From the NCBI GenBank assembly GCA_944990035.1, contig CALYLX010000002.1:62001-126000 (forward strand): DNA of 64,000 nt. The letters run 5' to 3'. The notes below the pieces were generated by a model. That model was not told the DNA's origin, searched no databases, and saw only the letters and a list, made by a program, of their open reading frames with translations. The translations under genes and the position numbers were made by a program. This DNA is from Clitopilus passeckerianus. Its lineage: Eukaryota; Basidiomycota; Agaricomycetes; Agaricales; Entolomataceae. Positions 1 to 10,079 of the stretch are shown here, in pieces. Positions within the stretch are counted from its first letter, which is position 1; the number at the start of each line of letters is the position of its first letter.

Positions 1-25
1 CCTTTTCCACTAATCCATACCGCAG

Positions 26-1371
26 GAACGTTACCGAGGCGAGATGGGGAAAGGGTGTGCCGTATGCTTGAATGTCTTCCAAAAGCCGAAAATGCGTGAC
101 TTCTACCCGGTTAGAGACTACCAATTTTTGCGGGTAATTCAGTTTTCTGCGTCTACTGCGCTCTTTTCTGCCCTTACACCACCTAGTCGGTTTTTCGTGA
201 AATTCTTTCGTGGTGCAAACTCAGGCATCCCAACGTGCTTCCTTTCCTGGGGTTGAACAAATGCTCAACTTGGCCCTCGTTCTCGAAAGGCAGGTGGACC
301 ATGATTGTTCCGTGGATAGAGAGAAAGGACATCTTGAAGTACATCTCGGAGAATAAACCAGATCTGACATTCAGGAGAAATGCGGTATGTTGCAATCTCA
401 TCTGCCTTGTGTAATCGGTCCTGATGTCAGTCCGCCCAGGTTTGCGACATCATACAAGGATTGAAGTATTTGCATGAACGAACTCCTCCTATCTTCCACG
501 GTGACCTCAGAGCAGTGAGAATAAACGTTACCTCGCTTGCCTAGGTGTTGTAATTACCATGCTCCTAGGCTCAGGTTTTGGTAGATGAAGACGGCACATG
601 CCTCCTGATCGACTTTGATACTTATCGGATGACCCAGACCTATGTCGTGGGAGCGGGTATGCGTCAACTCGAATATGGCAACGAAAGGTGGCAAGCCCCC
701 GAAGTGCTTGACAGACAGCTTAATGCGCTGGACGATAGGGCTGCTGCAGACGTTTATTCGCTGGGATGTGTAATGCTAGAGGTCAGCCTTTCTTCCATTA
801 TGCTATTCTGAAAGCTTCAAAGTTGGAATGACGATAGATTTACTCCGGAAAAAAACCCCAGTTCGCCGATTGGGATATAAGAAGACTCGTAGTCGTGGAA
901 GGCTGTAGGCCTCAAGTACCCTCTGGTATCCCAGAAGAGATCCTAGAGACGATAGGCAGCTGTTGGGCGAGGGAACCGTCCGATCGGCCCACCTTAACAT
1001 ATCTCGCGGATGAATACGCTGCAAACAGGTCGGATCTCTCAGGTGACTCAACCGTACACCTGGACACTCACCAGAGATGGACATGGAAGTCGCAGCCTGA
1101 TGTTGTAGCAGACTGGGTGGCCCAAGAGGTTTCAGCGCTCGACAAGAGAGGCGAACAGATGCAGGTATGCATGCCACAGTCTTGGGGCCACGAACAATAC
1201 TTACGGGACCAACAGGAGGACCTGCCAAATATTTTGTATATCTGCGTTGACAACATGTCGGGTGCCTATCGTCACTCGAGTAAAAAGCCTCAGAGGCCAG
1301 CTGGATTCCTCCGTGTTCTCGACGAAGCTCGTGATGCCGCCAAGAAACAAGAGCCCATGGTTTTATCGTGA
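26..1371 (+). CDS. Pseudokinase-like protein, 5' partial
   Basis: Kinase-fold protein cut by the window edge. I read exons 26-109, 187-384, 440-514, 569-781 and 838-1371; all introns are GT-AG, 54-77 nt and phase 0, giving about 367 residues. Recognisable landmarks are the alpha-C/beta-4 segment LRHPNVLPFLGL, the catalytic-loop region HGDLRAAQVLV, LIDFD, the APEV motif, DVYSLGCVMLE and the C-lobe arginine segment SDRPTL. The key residues are degraded: the beta-3 lysine motif reads VCLN (Lys to Asn), HRD reads HGD, the catalytic-loop Asn is Gln, and DFG reads DFD. Activity is therefore unlikely, and a scaffold or regulator role is inferred. A 110-residue non-kinase tail follows the C-lobe. The next gene downstream is a kinase with the same exon borders. 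No frame break was seen, so it is called a gene and not a pseudogene. Confidence 0.72.
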
Positions 1372-1880
1372 GGCTGGATGACTTCGCCCTTTCTTTCCTT
1401 TAAATGCTTTCAAGCTGTGTTCCATAGCTTCTGTATCGATGTTTTTTTGATAATTTGTTCTCGGCTTGACGCCACGCAATACAGTATGTTTTTGGTATCT
1501 TTCCGAGTTCGAAGGTTCGAGTGGCGATGTTGTGGCTATGCGGAGGTGGACGAAAGGCGGACTTGGAGACAAACCATCGTCGCACATTTTCAGTGACCGC
1601 AGTCATTTGTTTCCGACTCATACGAACGAAAAATACTGTGAAATGCCTCGTGATGCACACCTTCTGCCATTGATTACTGCGGAAATACTCAGCAGCCTTG
1701 AGGATTCATCGCTCAAGGCTGTACTCGTCCCTGGGACCCACAATACAAAGGACACCTGAGGATGCGCTTTTCCGTCAAGTTGCACTGCCATACGTTCAAC
1801 AGCAGTTATGCATTGCCTAGTCCAACATTGATATAAACCATGTCATTTCCCCTCAAGGGCGCCCACGCACAATCTGAATC
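1372..1880. other. Spacer between tandem kinase genes
   Basis: Contains short open frames on both strands but no splice-consistent gene that I can support. One frame starting at 1644 gives about 38 plausible residues before a stop and might be a lost or unrecognised exon. The following kinase does not need it, because an in-frame TGA lies at 1875-1877 just ahead of its ATG. Confidence 0.4.
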
Positions 1881-3712
1881 ATGGTCTGGCAACGACGCTT
1901 TGAAGACTACTCCAGCGAAGAGTGCGTCACCTTTAGGCGCTCGCTGCGAAAGACACTGGAGCGCCAAGGGGTGGACTCCAACTCCGTATCCTACGTGGAC
2001 TCGACGTTGAGACGGATGGAGGATCACCGTGCAGGACCTAGGTGATGAAGCTTGACATTGACTAGATGAATTCGAGCTCAATTTCTTCTACAATTGCAGG
2101 GATTGTTTGACAAGGGACCAACTCGTTTACTTCACTCAGATCCCAGCCCTCCGACACTATCCGAATCTTCTGCGCGGCCTGAACCGGTATCTATCCAGGA
2201 AGTCAAGGCTGGGGCTTTCCTGTTCTGACGACGTTCCGGTCGAGTATATAACTATATTGGATCGTGACCATGCCGAGATAGTTGGTTTCTATCACCCCAG
2301 GCCCCCTATCATCTCGTCTCTTGAGCTCTCGCGCTCGGTCAATGACGAGAATCGCTGGGAAAGAATGTTGTTTGAGTGCGACAGCAACCCCTCATGGGCA
2401 AGCTGCCTGTTGGAACTTTTGCAATGGGTAATCACAACCATCGTCACACTTTTGAGTCCTCTGACAGATAATATCATCTAGGAACGAGAATTTCGTGGCG
2501 ACAACAAGTCGTACAAACGCATAGTATCACGTCGCCAACTCTCAATCTCTAAGAGGCTCTCGCGCATCCCGCCTTCAATGCACTTGAGCGAAATCGGGAT
2601 ATTATCTGACCAAAGGGCTACCAATGCCAGTAAAGGTTACGGGGTATGCTATATTCTCCGGCACATTGTAAATGGACTAATAATCTGGTTCTTGATAGGA
2701 TATCTATCAAGGCGTAGCTGGAGATAAGCGACTCTGCTTGAAGCTCATTCGAGTGGACTCCCTCTACAACCGAACCACCGTCATGAAGGTGAGTACGGAG
2801 AGGCTCGTTACGTCTACGATGGTAGTCTCACCTTTGAGCGACAGAGCATCCTTCGCGAAGTAATCCCTTGGAGTCGCATGAATCATCCAAACATCATACC
2901 ATTCTGTGGGGTTACCGACCAGATCCCCGACTGGAAGAATCAAATAGCCCTTGTCTCCCCATGGATGGATAATGGCAACATCACCCAGTATCTTCACCGA
3001 AACCCCCGACAAAACAGGCTGCGTTGCGTGCGTTCACATTTCCTGAGGCTGTGTTCGGTATTGGCTGAGATTTGAAACTCACAGGTTCAGGACATCATCG
3101 AAGGCTTGAGGGCATTACACAGCTCGGAGCCACCCATATTCCATAGAGACATTAAAACAGTGAGATCCAAACCTCCCAGCTATTTCTTTCGGTAAGCTGA
3201 TGCGGATTCACAGGCAAACATCCTGGTCGCAGATGATGGTGTCTGCTGTCTAGGAGACTTCGGATTGGCATCGATTTCTGGATCCCAAAGAGTCGAAAGC
3301 AAGAGTAAAGGTCCCGTTGGTACGATACGCTACCATGCCCCAGAAGTTATCCAGTCTTCCCGCCAGGGTGCGCCAACAGAGCCAGCGGTTGCAGCCGCTT
3401 CTGACATGTGGGCACTTGGATGTGTGATCTACGAGGTCAGTACTGAAATCCCTCGTTCTTGATTCCGTCTCATTGCTTACCCAACAAAAGATTTATACGG
3501 GACATCGCCCTTATGCGGCATATCCAGCCGACGGAGCTGTTATCAGGGCCATTGCGATCAAGAAGGAGCTGCCTGGCGAATTGCCCCCATATTTGCCTCC
3601 TTTCGTCCGGGATTTCGTATACCACTGCTGGACCAGAGAACCGCTTTTCCGCCCGAAGTTGACCGACCCTCAACTCCCTCACCGCTATCCCGGCCTTTTG
3701 CCTTACTACTAG
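1881..3712 (+). CDS. Ser/Thr/Tyr-type protein kinase, complete motifs
   Basis: Eight exons (1881-2041, 2100-2427, 2482-2643, 2699-2788, 2845-3027, 3085-3159, 3214-3435, 3491-3712) join without a frame error into about 480 residues. The start ATG is preceded by an in-frame TGA with no AG between them. The first about 200 residues are non-kinase. The kinase domain then shows the glycine loop KGYGDIYQG, beta-3 lysine LCLK, MNHPNIIPF, HRDIKTANILV, GDFGLA, HAPEV, DMWALGCVIYE and a C-lobe Arg near FRPK, so it should be active. The tyrosine-kinase-like family is widely expanded in Agaricomycetes; the substrate is unknown. Exon borders in the kinase domain (a 75-nt catalytic-loop exon, phase-0 introns) match the degenerate kinase just upstream, which indicates a tandem duplication. 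Confidence 0.82.
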
Positions 3713-4314
3713 TACTAGCACACCTACATCCCGGCCTATACCCAATCTATCAAAAAACATACCCAGCTACTAGCTATACCCTCCTACTTATCAGTAATAT
3801 ATACCGATCGTGACAATGGACACTTCCTTCACACTATTTCGCGTCACAAGGACTAATCCAATGGAGATTTATTCACGACAACATAAGACTGTATCGTACG
3901 GAGTGACAGATTCATACAGTAAGAGAAAACATGGTTAACGGGCAAGCGAAACCAGCTACGACAGCCACAAATACAGACGTACAAAACGATTCAGACGGAT
4001 GTGAGGGGGAGATGTGGTAGCAAAAACATATATATTACTTATACCCGGTTGAATAATGAGCGCAGCTTTTGTGGCGGTATCTTGCCCGACAGCAGGCTGG
4101 ACGACGACAATGCAGTGCATGAATAATGAGATAGAAAAATGCAAAATGGAGGGGGGAAAGTACAAGTGATGGGGTTCATGGGTCAGGGATGGATGGAATA
4201 AAAGAGATTCAATGCAGTCAGGAGTCGGGTGGAAGGCCCAAAGCCAGTCGTCATGGAAGGAGAAGACAAAATGCAAATGAGGTGGGTAAATTGGGGGCAG
4301 GGGATGATTAATAA
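3713..4314. other. Convergent 3' flanks
   Basis: Lies between the 3' ends of the plus-strand kinase and the minus-strand acidic protein. AT-rich runs such as those near 3780-3820 and 4020-4040 fit untranslated tails. No gene seen. Confidence 0.5.
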
Positions 4315-7168
4315 TTATATACTGAGAGGGGGGATGGAGGTGAAGGAGTTGTTGCGTTGCATCGAGCTTGAACTACGCGTTTTCGAGTTGGGGTGGTGGT
4401 GGTGATTGTGATGATGGTAATGGGGTGGGTGATTACCGAAATTTTTGCGTTTGAGTTTGCGTTCCTTCTTCAGCTCTTTGCGACTCTTGTGGGGATAGTA
4501 CTTGTTTTGATTAGGGGGTGTATGCTGTTGCTGATGATTAAGAGGAGGGACGTGGGTCGGAGTGCGATCTCCGTCTTTCGAAGGGAACAGAAGAGGCGAG
4601 ATGGTAATGTTGGGACGGCGGGAACGATTGTTCGCCCTGTTAGTCTTGTTGTTCCAAAGCATGGCACTGAGAGGACTCGACTTCATCATGCTATCATAAT
4701 CGGTATTATGCTTGGTCCCGGTCGTATCCGAAGCCCACCCGCCAGGGGTAACCGTAAGGTCTCCCATACCCGAGCCAGACTCGCGGCTCTGGCGGAAGGC
4801 ACCGACGGAAACGACATCCCAACGATTGAACGACCTTGCAGCTTTGCGGGATTCGTTCTCGGTTGAAGTAGATGGGGAATCCGATGACGGATCAGGTGCC
4901 ATGAAGGATGCCTCCAGAAGCTCATTCAGGTCAACAAGTTCTGCATGCTCGGCGCCCGGTGTCTCGGATTCTATATCCTCTGAGGTAGGCGGCAAGCTCG
5001 CAATCGACGCTTGACTAGAAATGGACACAGATGGCGAATGTGCGACGGTGCGTGCATGCTGCTGAAGAACGTGCTCGATCTGTGATAGAGAAGACAGAAA
5101 AAAAGACGATAAGCAATCCAAATCTCCACATGATAGACTCGATAGCAGATAGACTACTCACGCTACTGAACTGCACCAAGGACGAAGTTCTTCGGCGGCG
5201 GAACCTCGGATGCGGGGAAGGGATGTCCTTATGCGAGTCATCGATGATGACCTGCCTCCTTGACTCCTGGGTAGCTTCGAAATTGCCTCTTCGCGGGCCT
5301 GGACGTCCGGAGGAAGACAGGCTGCGGCTTCGCGTTGTAGTATCTTCGAAATCATCAAAGTCGTCCGAATCATCCCAGAAAATCTTGCCGGAAAGGATAT
5401 CAGCTGGCTTGGGGGATTCAAGAGTCTTGGTGTGTGCGCGAAGGGACATGGACTGGCGCCGACCACGTACGCCGGGCCCAGCGATGGGGCTCATGGTAGA
5501 CATGGGGTTGATGGAAGAGACGCTGAGGGGGAGGTTGAATAGCCTCATGGCGCGGTCGTTGGGAAGATCGTCATCGCCCACGAGTTCTTCATCCGTAGTA
5601 TCACCTTCACCTTCTCCCGTGTCTCTTTCGTATCCACCATCATCATCCTCGTCGTCCGCAAGACTGTTCATCTCAACATCGCTAGATGCTGTCTCGAGAA
5701 TCTGACTCGCAGGGGGGCTGGTCTCAGTGTACTGAGCAGCACGAGCTTCAAAGTCCATATCGAGAACGCCTTGACCGTCCCGCAGTCCATTAGTGAACAT
5801 GATCTGGCCGTCCCATCCTTCAGTGAGTTCAAAGTTTGGACCTGTGAGGCTAGCAATCGATGCGCCCATCGATTCCATATCGGATTGGTCACCGTCTTCG
5901 CCATCGATGTCATCGTCATGATCGGACGAGCTCGAGGAGTTCCCGTCGTCACTGAGATTGGCAAAGAAGATGTCGGCATCAAAGCTGGATTCTTCATCTT
6001 CTTCATCGTCCGACCAGCCAGTTCCAAAACCGATATAGCGCCTCCGTTGGCCATCTGTTTCTTCTTCATCCTCTTCGTCTTCATCATCCCCATTTGCCAG
6101 GCCACGCGCGTCGTCGTCGTCCTCCGTGGCGTCAGTGTCAACGTCCATTTCGACATCCTCTGGGCCCACACTCTGTTTGCGAGGTTGGATGATCCATGAT
6201 GAATCGCGTGTATGCGCGCCCTCGTCGCCGAGAAGCTCACGCTTGACACGGGCTCGATCATGCAGGACCTCTGACCTGATAAAGTTTTCTTCCTCAGCCT
6301 CGATGGAAGAGTCACTGAAACTCGACAGAGAGCTCAAGTCGTCATCGTCATCATCGTCCTCGCTCGCAGAGGAAGAAGAGGCACGAGACGAGAGAATAGA
6401 GGCTGAGACAAAGGTAGGGAAATGCCCAGACTGGACATCGTCCTCATCATCAGAAATGCCAAAACGATGATCAACATCGCTGAGAGGGGACGAGTCACCA
6501 CTACAGGCAAGACGCCTGCGTTTGGCGGCGGCAGTAGCGGCCTTCTTTTTTACGAGGGAGGCAGGTAAACGGCGGGGTGGGATTTGCTTTTTCGGCTGTT
6601 TCTTCGTGGAAGTGAGTTTCTTCTTCTGGGTCTGGAGCGTGCGAGCCGAGGCGTCGGCTAGAGGGGAGGTACGGGGTGTTTGGGCGAGACTGAGTTGACG
6701 AGAGGTAGGGATGGGAGTAGCAGCAGCAGCAGATAATTGTTTTGGCGGGCGTCCTTTGCGTTGTTTTGATGATGGGGGTAGTTTTTGATGCCGAGAATAT
6801 TGGTGGACGGGTTGGGTGTAGGAGGTAGAAGGGGGATGCGTACCCTGTTTTCCTGTTGCAGAATCTGCATCGCTGGATTCTGCTGCAACGAGATGATCGT
6901 TGGCTAGATGATTTACGTTGTCTGATATCCTTGAAAGGTTTGAGTTTCGGCGTTTTCCTAAGAGACTTTGTGGAACTGTGAGTTTGATCTTTAGAGAGGG
7001 CTTTGGGAGCTTTTGAGCGGGAAGAGGGGGTGGGGGAGGAGAGCTTAGATGAAGAGCTTGAAGCTGGGACATCGAGAGTGGTCCTTGAGGAAGAACTCGC
7101 GGCTTGTTGTTGCAGGTACATTCTCCATCGCAGACAGGACAAATGTCCCCTTCCTCGTCGTCTAGCAT
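4315..7168 (-). CDS. Large acidic, Ser-rich nuclear-type protein of unknown function
   Basis: Two exons (7168-5162 and 5079-4315) joined by an 82-nt phase-0 GT-AG intron give 923 residues. I do not recognise the family. The N-terminus has a tight cysteine cluster, CPVCDGECTC (residues 10-19), that could bind zinc. A basic AT-hook-like segment RKGRPPK sits near residue 137, followed by Lys/Arg-rich and Pro-rich stretches. The central third is dominated by Asp/Glu/Ser tracts. Near the C-terminus there are basic segments, a Lys/Arg cluster (RKELKKERKLKRK) and a His-rich run. The make-up suggests a nuclear chromatin or transcription regulator; this is inference from composition only. The ATG at 7168 was taken because it precedes the Cys cluster; an upstream exon cannot be excluded. 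Confidence 0.7.
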
Positions 7169-8214
7169 GTTGTAGGGACTGTGTTGGACAACGTTTAGGG
7201 TATTGGGGGCAAGCGAAGGGGTTGAAGGCTGATTTTTTGTATTGACTGTGCGATGAAAAGATTGGGAATAAATGTCCTGTGACTTTTAAATCCTTCCAGA
7301 CGAAACTCACGAGAAAACCGATCCTTTGCCATTCAATGAAGCTATAGAACATGAGAAATCCAGGGTTGCGAAAGCTTTTGCTCGCTGTTGTCGGCGACGA
7401 AGGCCACAGTACTTGCAATGGCGAAGGGGAAAAAGCAGCAACCACGACGGGTTTTGATGGAAATTTAATCGCAGGAGTTTGGGTCAGGGTCCTTCCATAA
7501 AAGGAAATACCCTGCACGCTGCACACCTGCTGACCACCGCGTCCCTGCTAAATTACCCTCCGTAGGCACTTCTATTGCCATTGTAGTGCCGGGAAATCGA
7601 TAACATATCATCGTCATTCGGTCCGTGAATGGCTAATGAACTCCCAGATCTCAAAAGAAACGACCAAATCTTCTGTGTAGATTTTTACAGGCCGAGTTCA
7701 TATGCTACCACTCCAATTCTGACGTTTCTTGTGGTCTCTCTGTCTCCACGTAAAACTCCAGCTGACTTCCATGCTCTTCCACGTCGTTGCACAGCTCATT
7801 GTTCCATTCTTGCATTTTTCCGGCTCGTCTACCATCCCAGAGATCCGGTTGTACCTTCGAGAGCGCGACAACCTGTCGTACCGAGGCCTCGTGTGTTACG
7901 CGGTACAACATATCACACAGCTCATCTCTGATTATACTCGCGTGACCGCCTCTAGATCTACTACTTTGATCGCTAGGCTGTCCTCCGTTTCAAAGCGAAC
8001 GCTTTCGCCATGCATCTAGCCTCTAGCCGTGAATTCAATGCGAAGTACGAGCCGAAAACGCCTGTTTCTCTGACCACATGAGTTGTGCCGCATCTCCACA
8101 AGCGAAAGATGCCTTGCCTTTGCCTCCACTCATAATCACACGCGACCGTTTTAAAAAGTCCACATCCGTCCTTATGAGGTCTCTTATTTCTAAGGAAAAA
8201 GGAACGTCATTCCC
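7169..8214. other. Divergent intergenic region
   Basis: About 1 kb between the acidic protein (-) and a small plus-strand ORF. Several short overlapping frames exist (for example 7629-7931) but have no recognisable product or consistent splicing. Probably promoters and 5' untranslated sequence for both sides. Confidence 0.45.
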
Positions 8215-8523
8215 ATGTCGTCAAAATCGCATACGAGCTCAGAAAGTCTTTTGAAATCCTTTAATCCATTTTCTACACATCCGTTCACGAGCTTCACGAG
8301 TGCACCACCCCAAAATCTCAGTCAAACGCCTCAGACCTCATTGTCTTCTACGTCAAAGCCTAATCCATCGGCCGTGAAACCCAGTCCTCTGGTCCTGGCA
8401 TCTCCGCGCCCAATGCATCCTCAATCACTCCCATACGTTCCTTTTCGTCCAGATCCCCCTTCGCCTGAGCTGTCAGATATCCTCAGGAACAAGGCCGCTC
8501 ACAAGAGTTCGACCAAGAAATAG
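8215..8523 (+). CDS. Small Ser/Pro-rich hypothetical protein
   Basis: Intron-less frame of 102 codons beginning MSSKSHTSS and ending with a basic tail KSSTKK. It is very rich in Ser, Pro and Thr, without a signal peptide, membrane segment or known domain. The C-terminal part (PFRPDPPSPELSDILRNKAA) has the look of a short amphipathic motif after a disordered region. I do not recognise it. The ATG is preceded by an A/T-rich leader, and the stop is followed by pyrimidine- and AT-rich sequence. It could be a real small gene or a chance frame. Confidence 0.45.
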   Translation: MSSKSHTSSESLLKSFNPFSTHPFTSFTSAPPQNLSQTPQTSLSSTSKPNPSAVKPSPLVLASPRPMHPQSLPYVPFRPDPPSPELSDILRNKAAHKSSTKK

Positions 8524-9381
8524 TCCGTTCCCTCCATCAACCTGAACATATCTATTATACCCGGCCCACGCCACCGGAGTTTCCATTTCTCATGTGTATA
8601 TATTGTTATTACGAGCCCAAGGTTTGACGCAATTTGCCTATCTAGCTTGCCAATTTCCTTCCTCGAACGAGTTTGAGCTAATCGTCGTGTGATCTAGGGT
8701 TTTTCGAACGTTCCTTCATATTTAACTCTTGATCGGGGATTGAACTGGGCTTACCTCTTGCTCGTAGGTGTTTCACTTTCTCCCTCGATTTCAACTGAGT
8801 TTGACATGGAAAAAGTAGTTGAAGCCTTGTATGTACATTAGCAGCCAAACTATCTATTACATTGTGTTGTATCATCCAACCGATTCTGGAAATGCAGACC
8901 CAAGCAAGGGTCCATGATTTCATCGATCTACTTGATCATCTTCTGTTCTGCTGGAACTGCTTGAAATGAAAGCAAGTCCAGGGCAAAGGGCTCCTGTAGC
9001 CGCATCATCCGTGATTCCTGGTGTCTAACCACGGGTGGTCTGTCTTTCGGCCCTGTAAATACATCCAGTGGAACGCCACCGACCTAGCCTTGGACCATCA
9101 TGCTGAGGCCTTGTCAATTGAATCGCGTGCCACGGTATAGACGCCCAGGAGCGACAAGGAAAAAAAAAGTTGGAGTGGCGGCACGGAGTATCCGCCGCTA
9201 ATGGCTCCAAGACGCGGTGTGACCTGTTCACATGACCGAGCTCTCTTAATAAGCAGATGTGACACCCCAGAGTTCGATCACGATCGAACTTTCCGAGTGG
9301 GAAGACCCTCGAGTACAATCACATTTCATTCGCACCCCTTGAAGAGGACAAGCGACGAGCTGCCCAACTTCTGCGACGACA
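8524..9381. other. Intergenic, no supported gene
   Basis: Only short frames with no consistent product. An A-rich run is present at about 9161-9169. Probably the 3' flank of the small ORF and the promoter of the next gene. Confidence 0.45.
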
Positions 9382-9747
9382 ATGGAGCGGATACATGCAA
9401 GCAACAACGCCCCTACGAACGCGACGCTGGCGAAAGACAGGCTGTATGCTCAACTTGCGGGGAGTTTGGGAAGAATGTCGCGTGCCGTGAGCCAGACGGC
9501 GGATTTGGTCGAACAGTTACAAGTCGATCTACATGCGATGAGGGTGTTTGCTGGGCTCGAAGCTGCCAAGTACGCTTTCTTTCCTTCTCATGCTAGAATT
9601 CCTAGCGTGTTGATGGAGACAACACGCTGATCCACACACGATGATGCTATTAGGTTCATGACTGTAGCTGCTATGCTCAATCCAGACGAGGAACAGGAAG
9701 AACATCGGCCACGAGAGGAAGTAAGCGTCACAAAGGAAGAGAAATAG
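9382..9747 (+). CDS. Candidate DASH complex subunit Hsk3
   Basis: Short spliced gene: exon 9382-9569, intron 9570-9653 and exon 9654-9747, giving 93 residues. The core is a long amphipathic helix (AKDRLYAQLAGSLGRMSRAV, then a second Leu-heptad stretch) ending in the motif AAKFMTVAAML, followed by an acidic tail. A single short coiled-coil helix with Ala-rich FM..AA residues near its end resembles the DASH/DAM subunit Hsk3, which helps couple kinetochores to microtubules. The match is by pattern only, so the family call is tentative. An optional last intron (9721-9810, GTAAGC...TTTTAG) would give a slightly different C-terminus ending at 9822. Confidence 0.5.
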
Positions 9748-10079
9748 TCGCGACATCGGTAAGTCGCGGTGTTGGTGGAACCACCACATGGTCGCCTGAC
9801 CATCTTTTAGGAGGTCAGTTGAAGTCAGATGGGAGTATTGCACGGAACTCAACCTTCTTGACAGATGTTCCAGGCCCTACTGCACAGCTGCGGTGGCGGG
9901 CGCTGCATAAATGTTCATGTTATCTACGACATGCCGAGATGATTGATGTGAAGAGTAGTACAAGATGATAGCAGATACAGAGGTACAGATACAATAAACG
10001 GCCTATGATAGTCTAGATTCTAGTGATACAAGGTTGGAGCCACCTTGGTGCCCTTGGAAATAGAAGGGGCTAAACTCAA
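9748..10079. other. Convergent 3' flanks
   Basis: Between the Hsk3 candidate (+) and the 3' end of MMS22 (-). No coding signal seen; an AT-rich stretch near 9960-10000 fits 3' untranslated sequence. Confidence 0.45.

Noticed and set aside
1644..1759. Extra upstream exon of the active kinase
   Set aside because: No splice path joins it in frame, and a stop sits in frame 6 nt before the ATG at 1881.
4393..4866. 157-codon plus-strand ORF with a hydrophobic start
   Set aside because: Antisense to exon 2 of the acidic protein; its hydrophobic start is the reverse of a His/Lys-rich coding tract.
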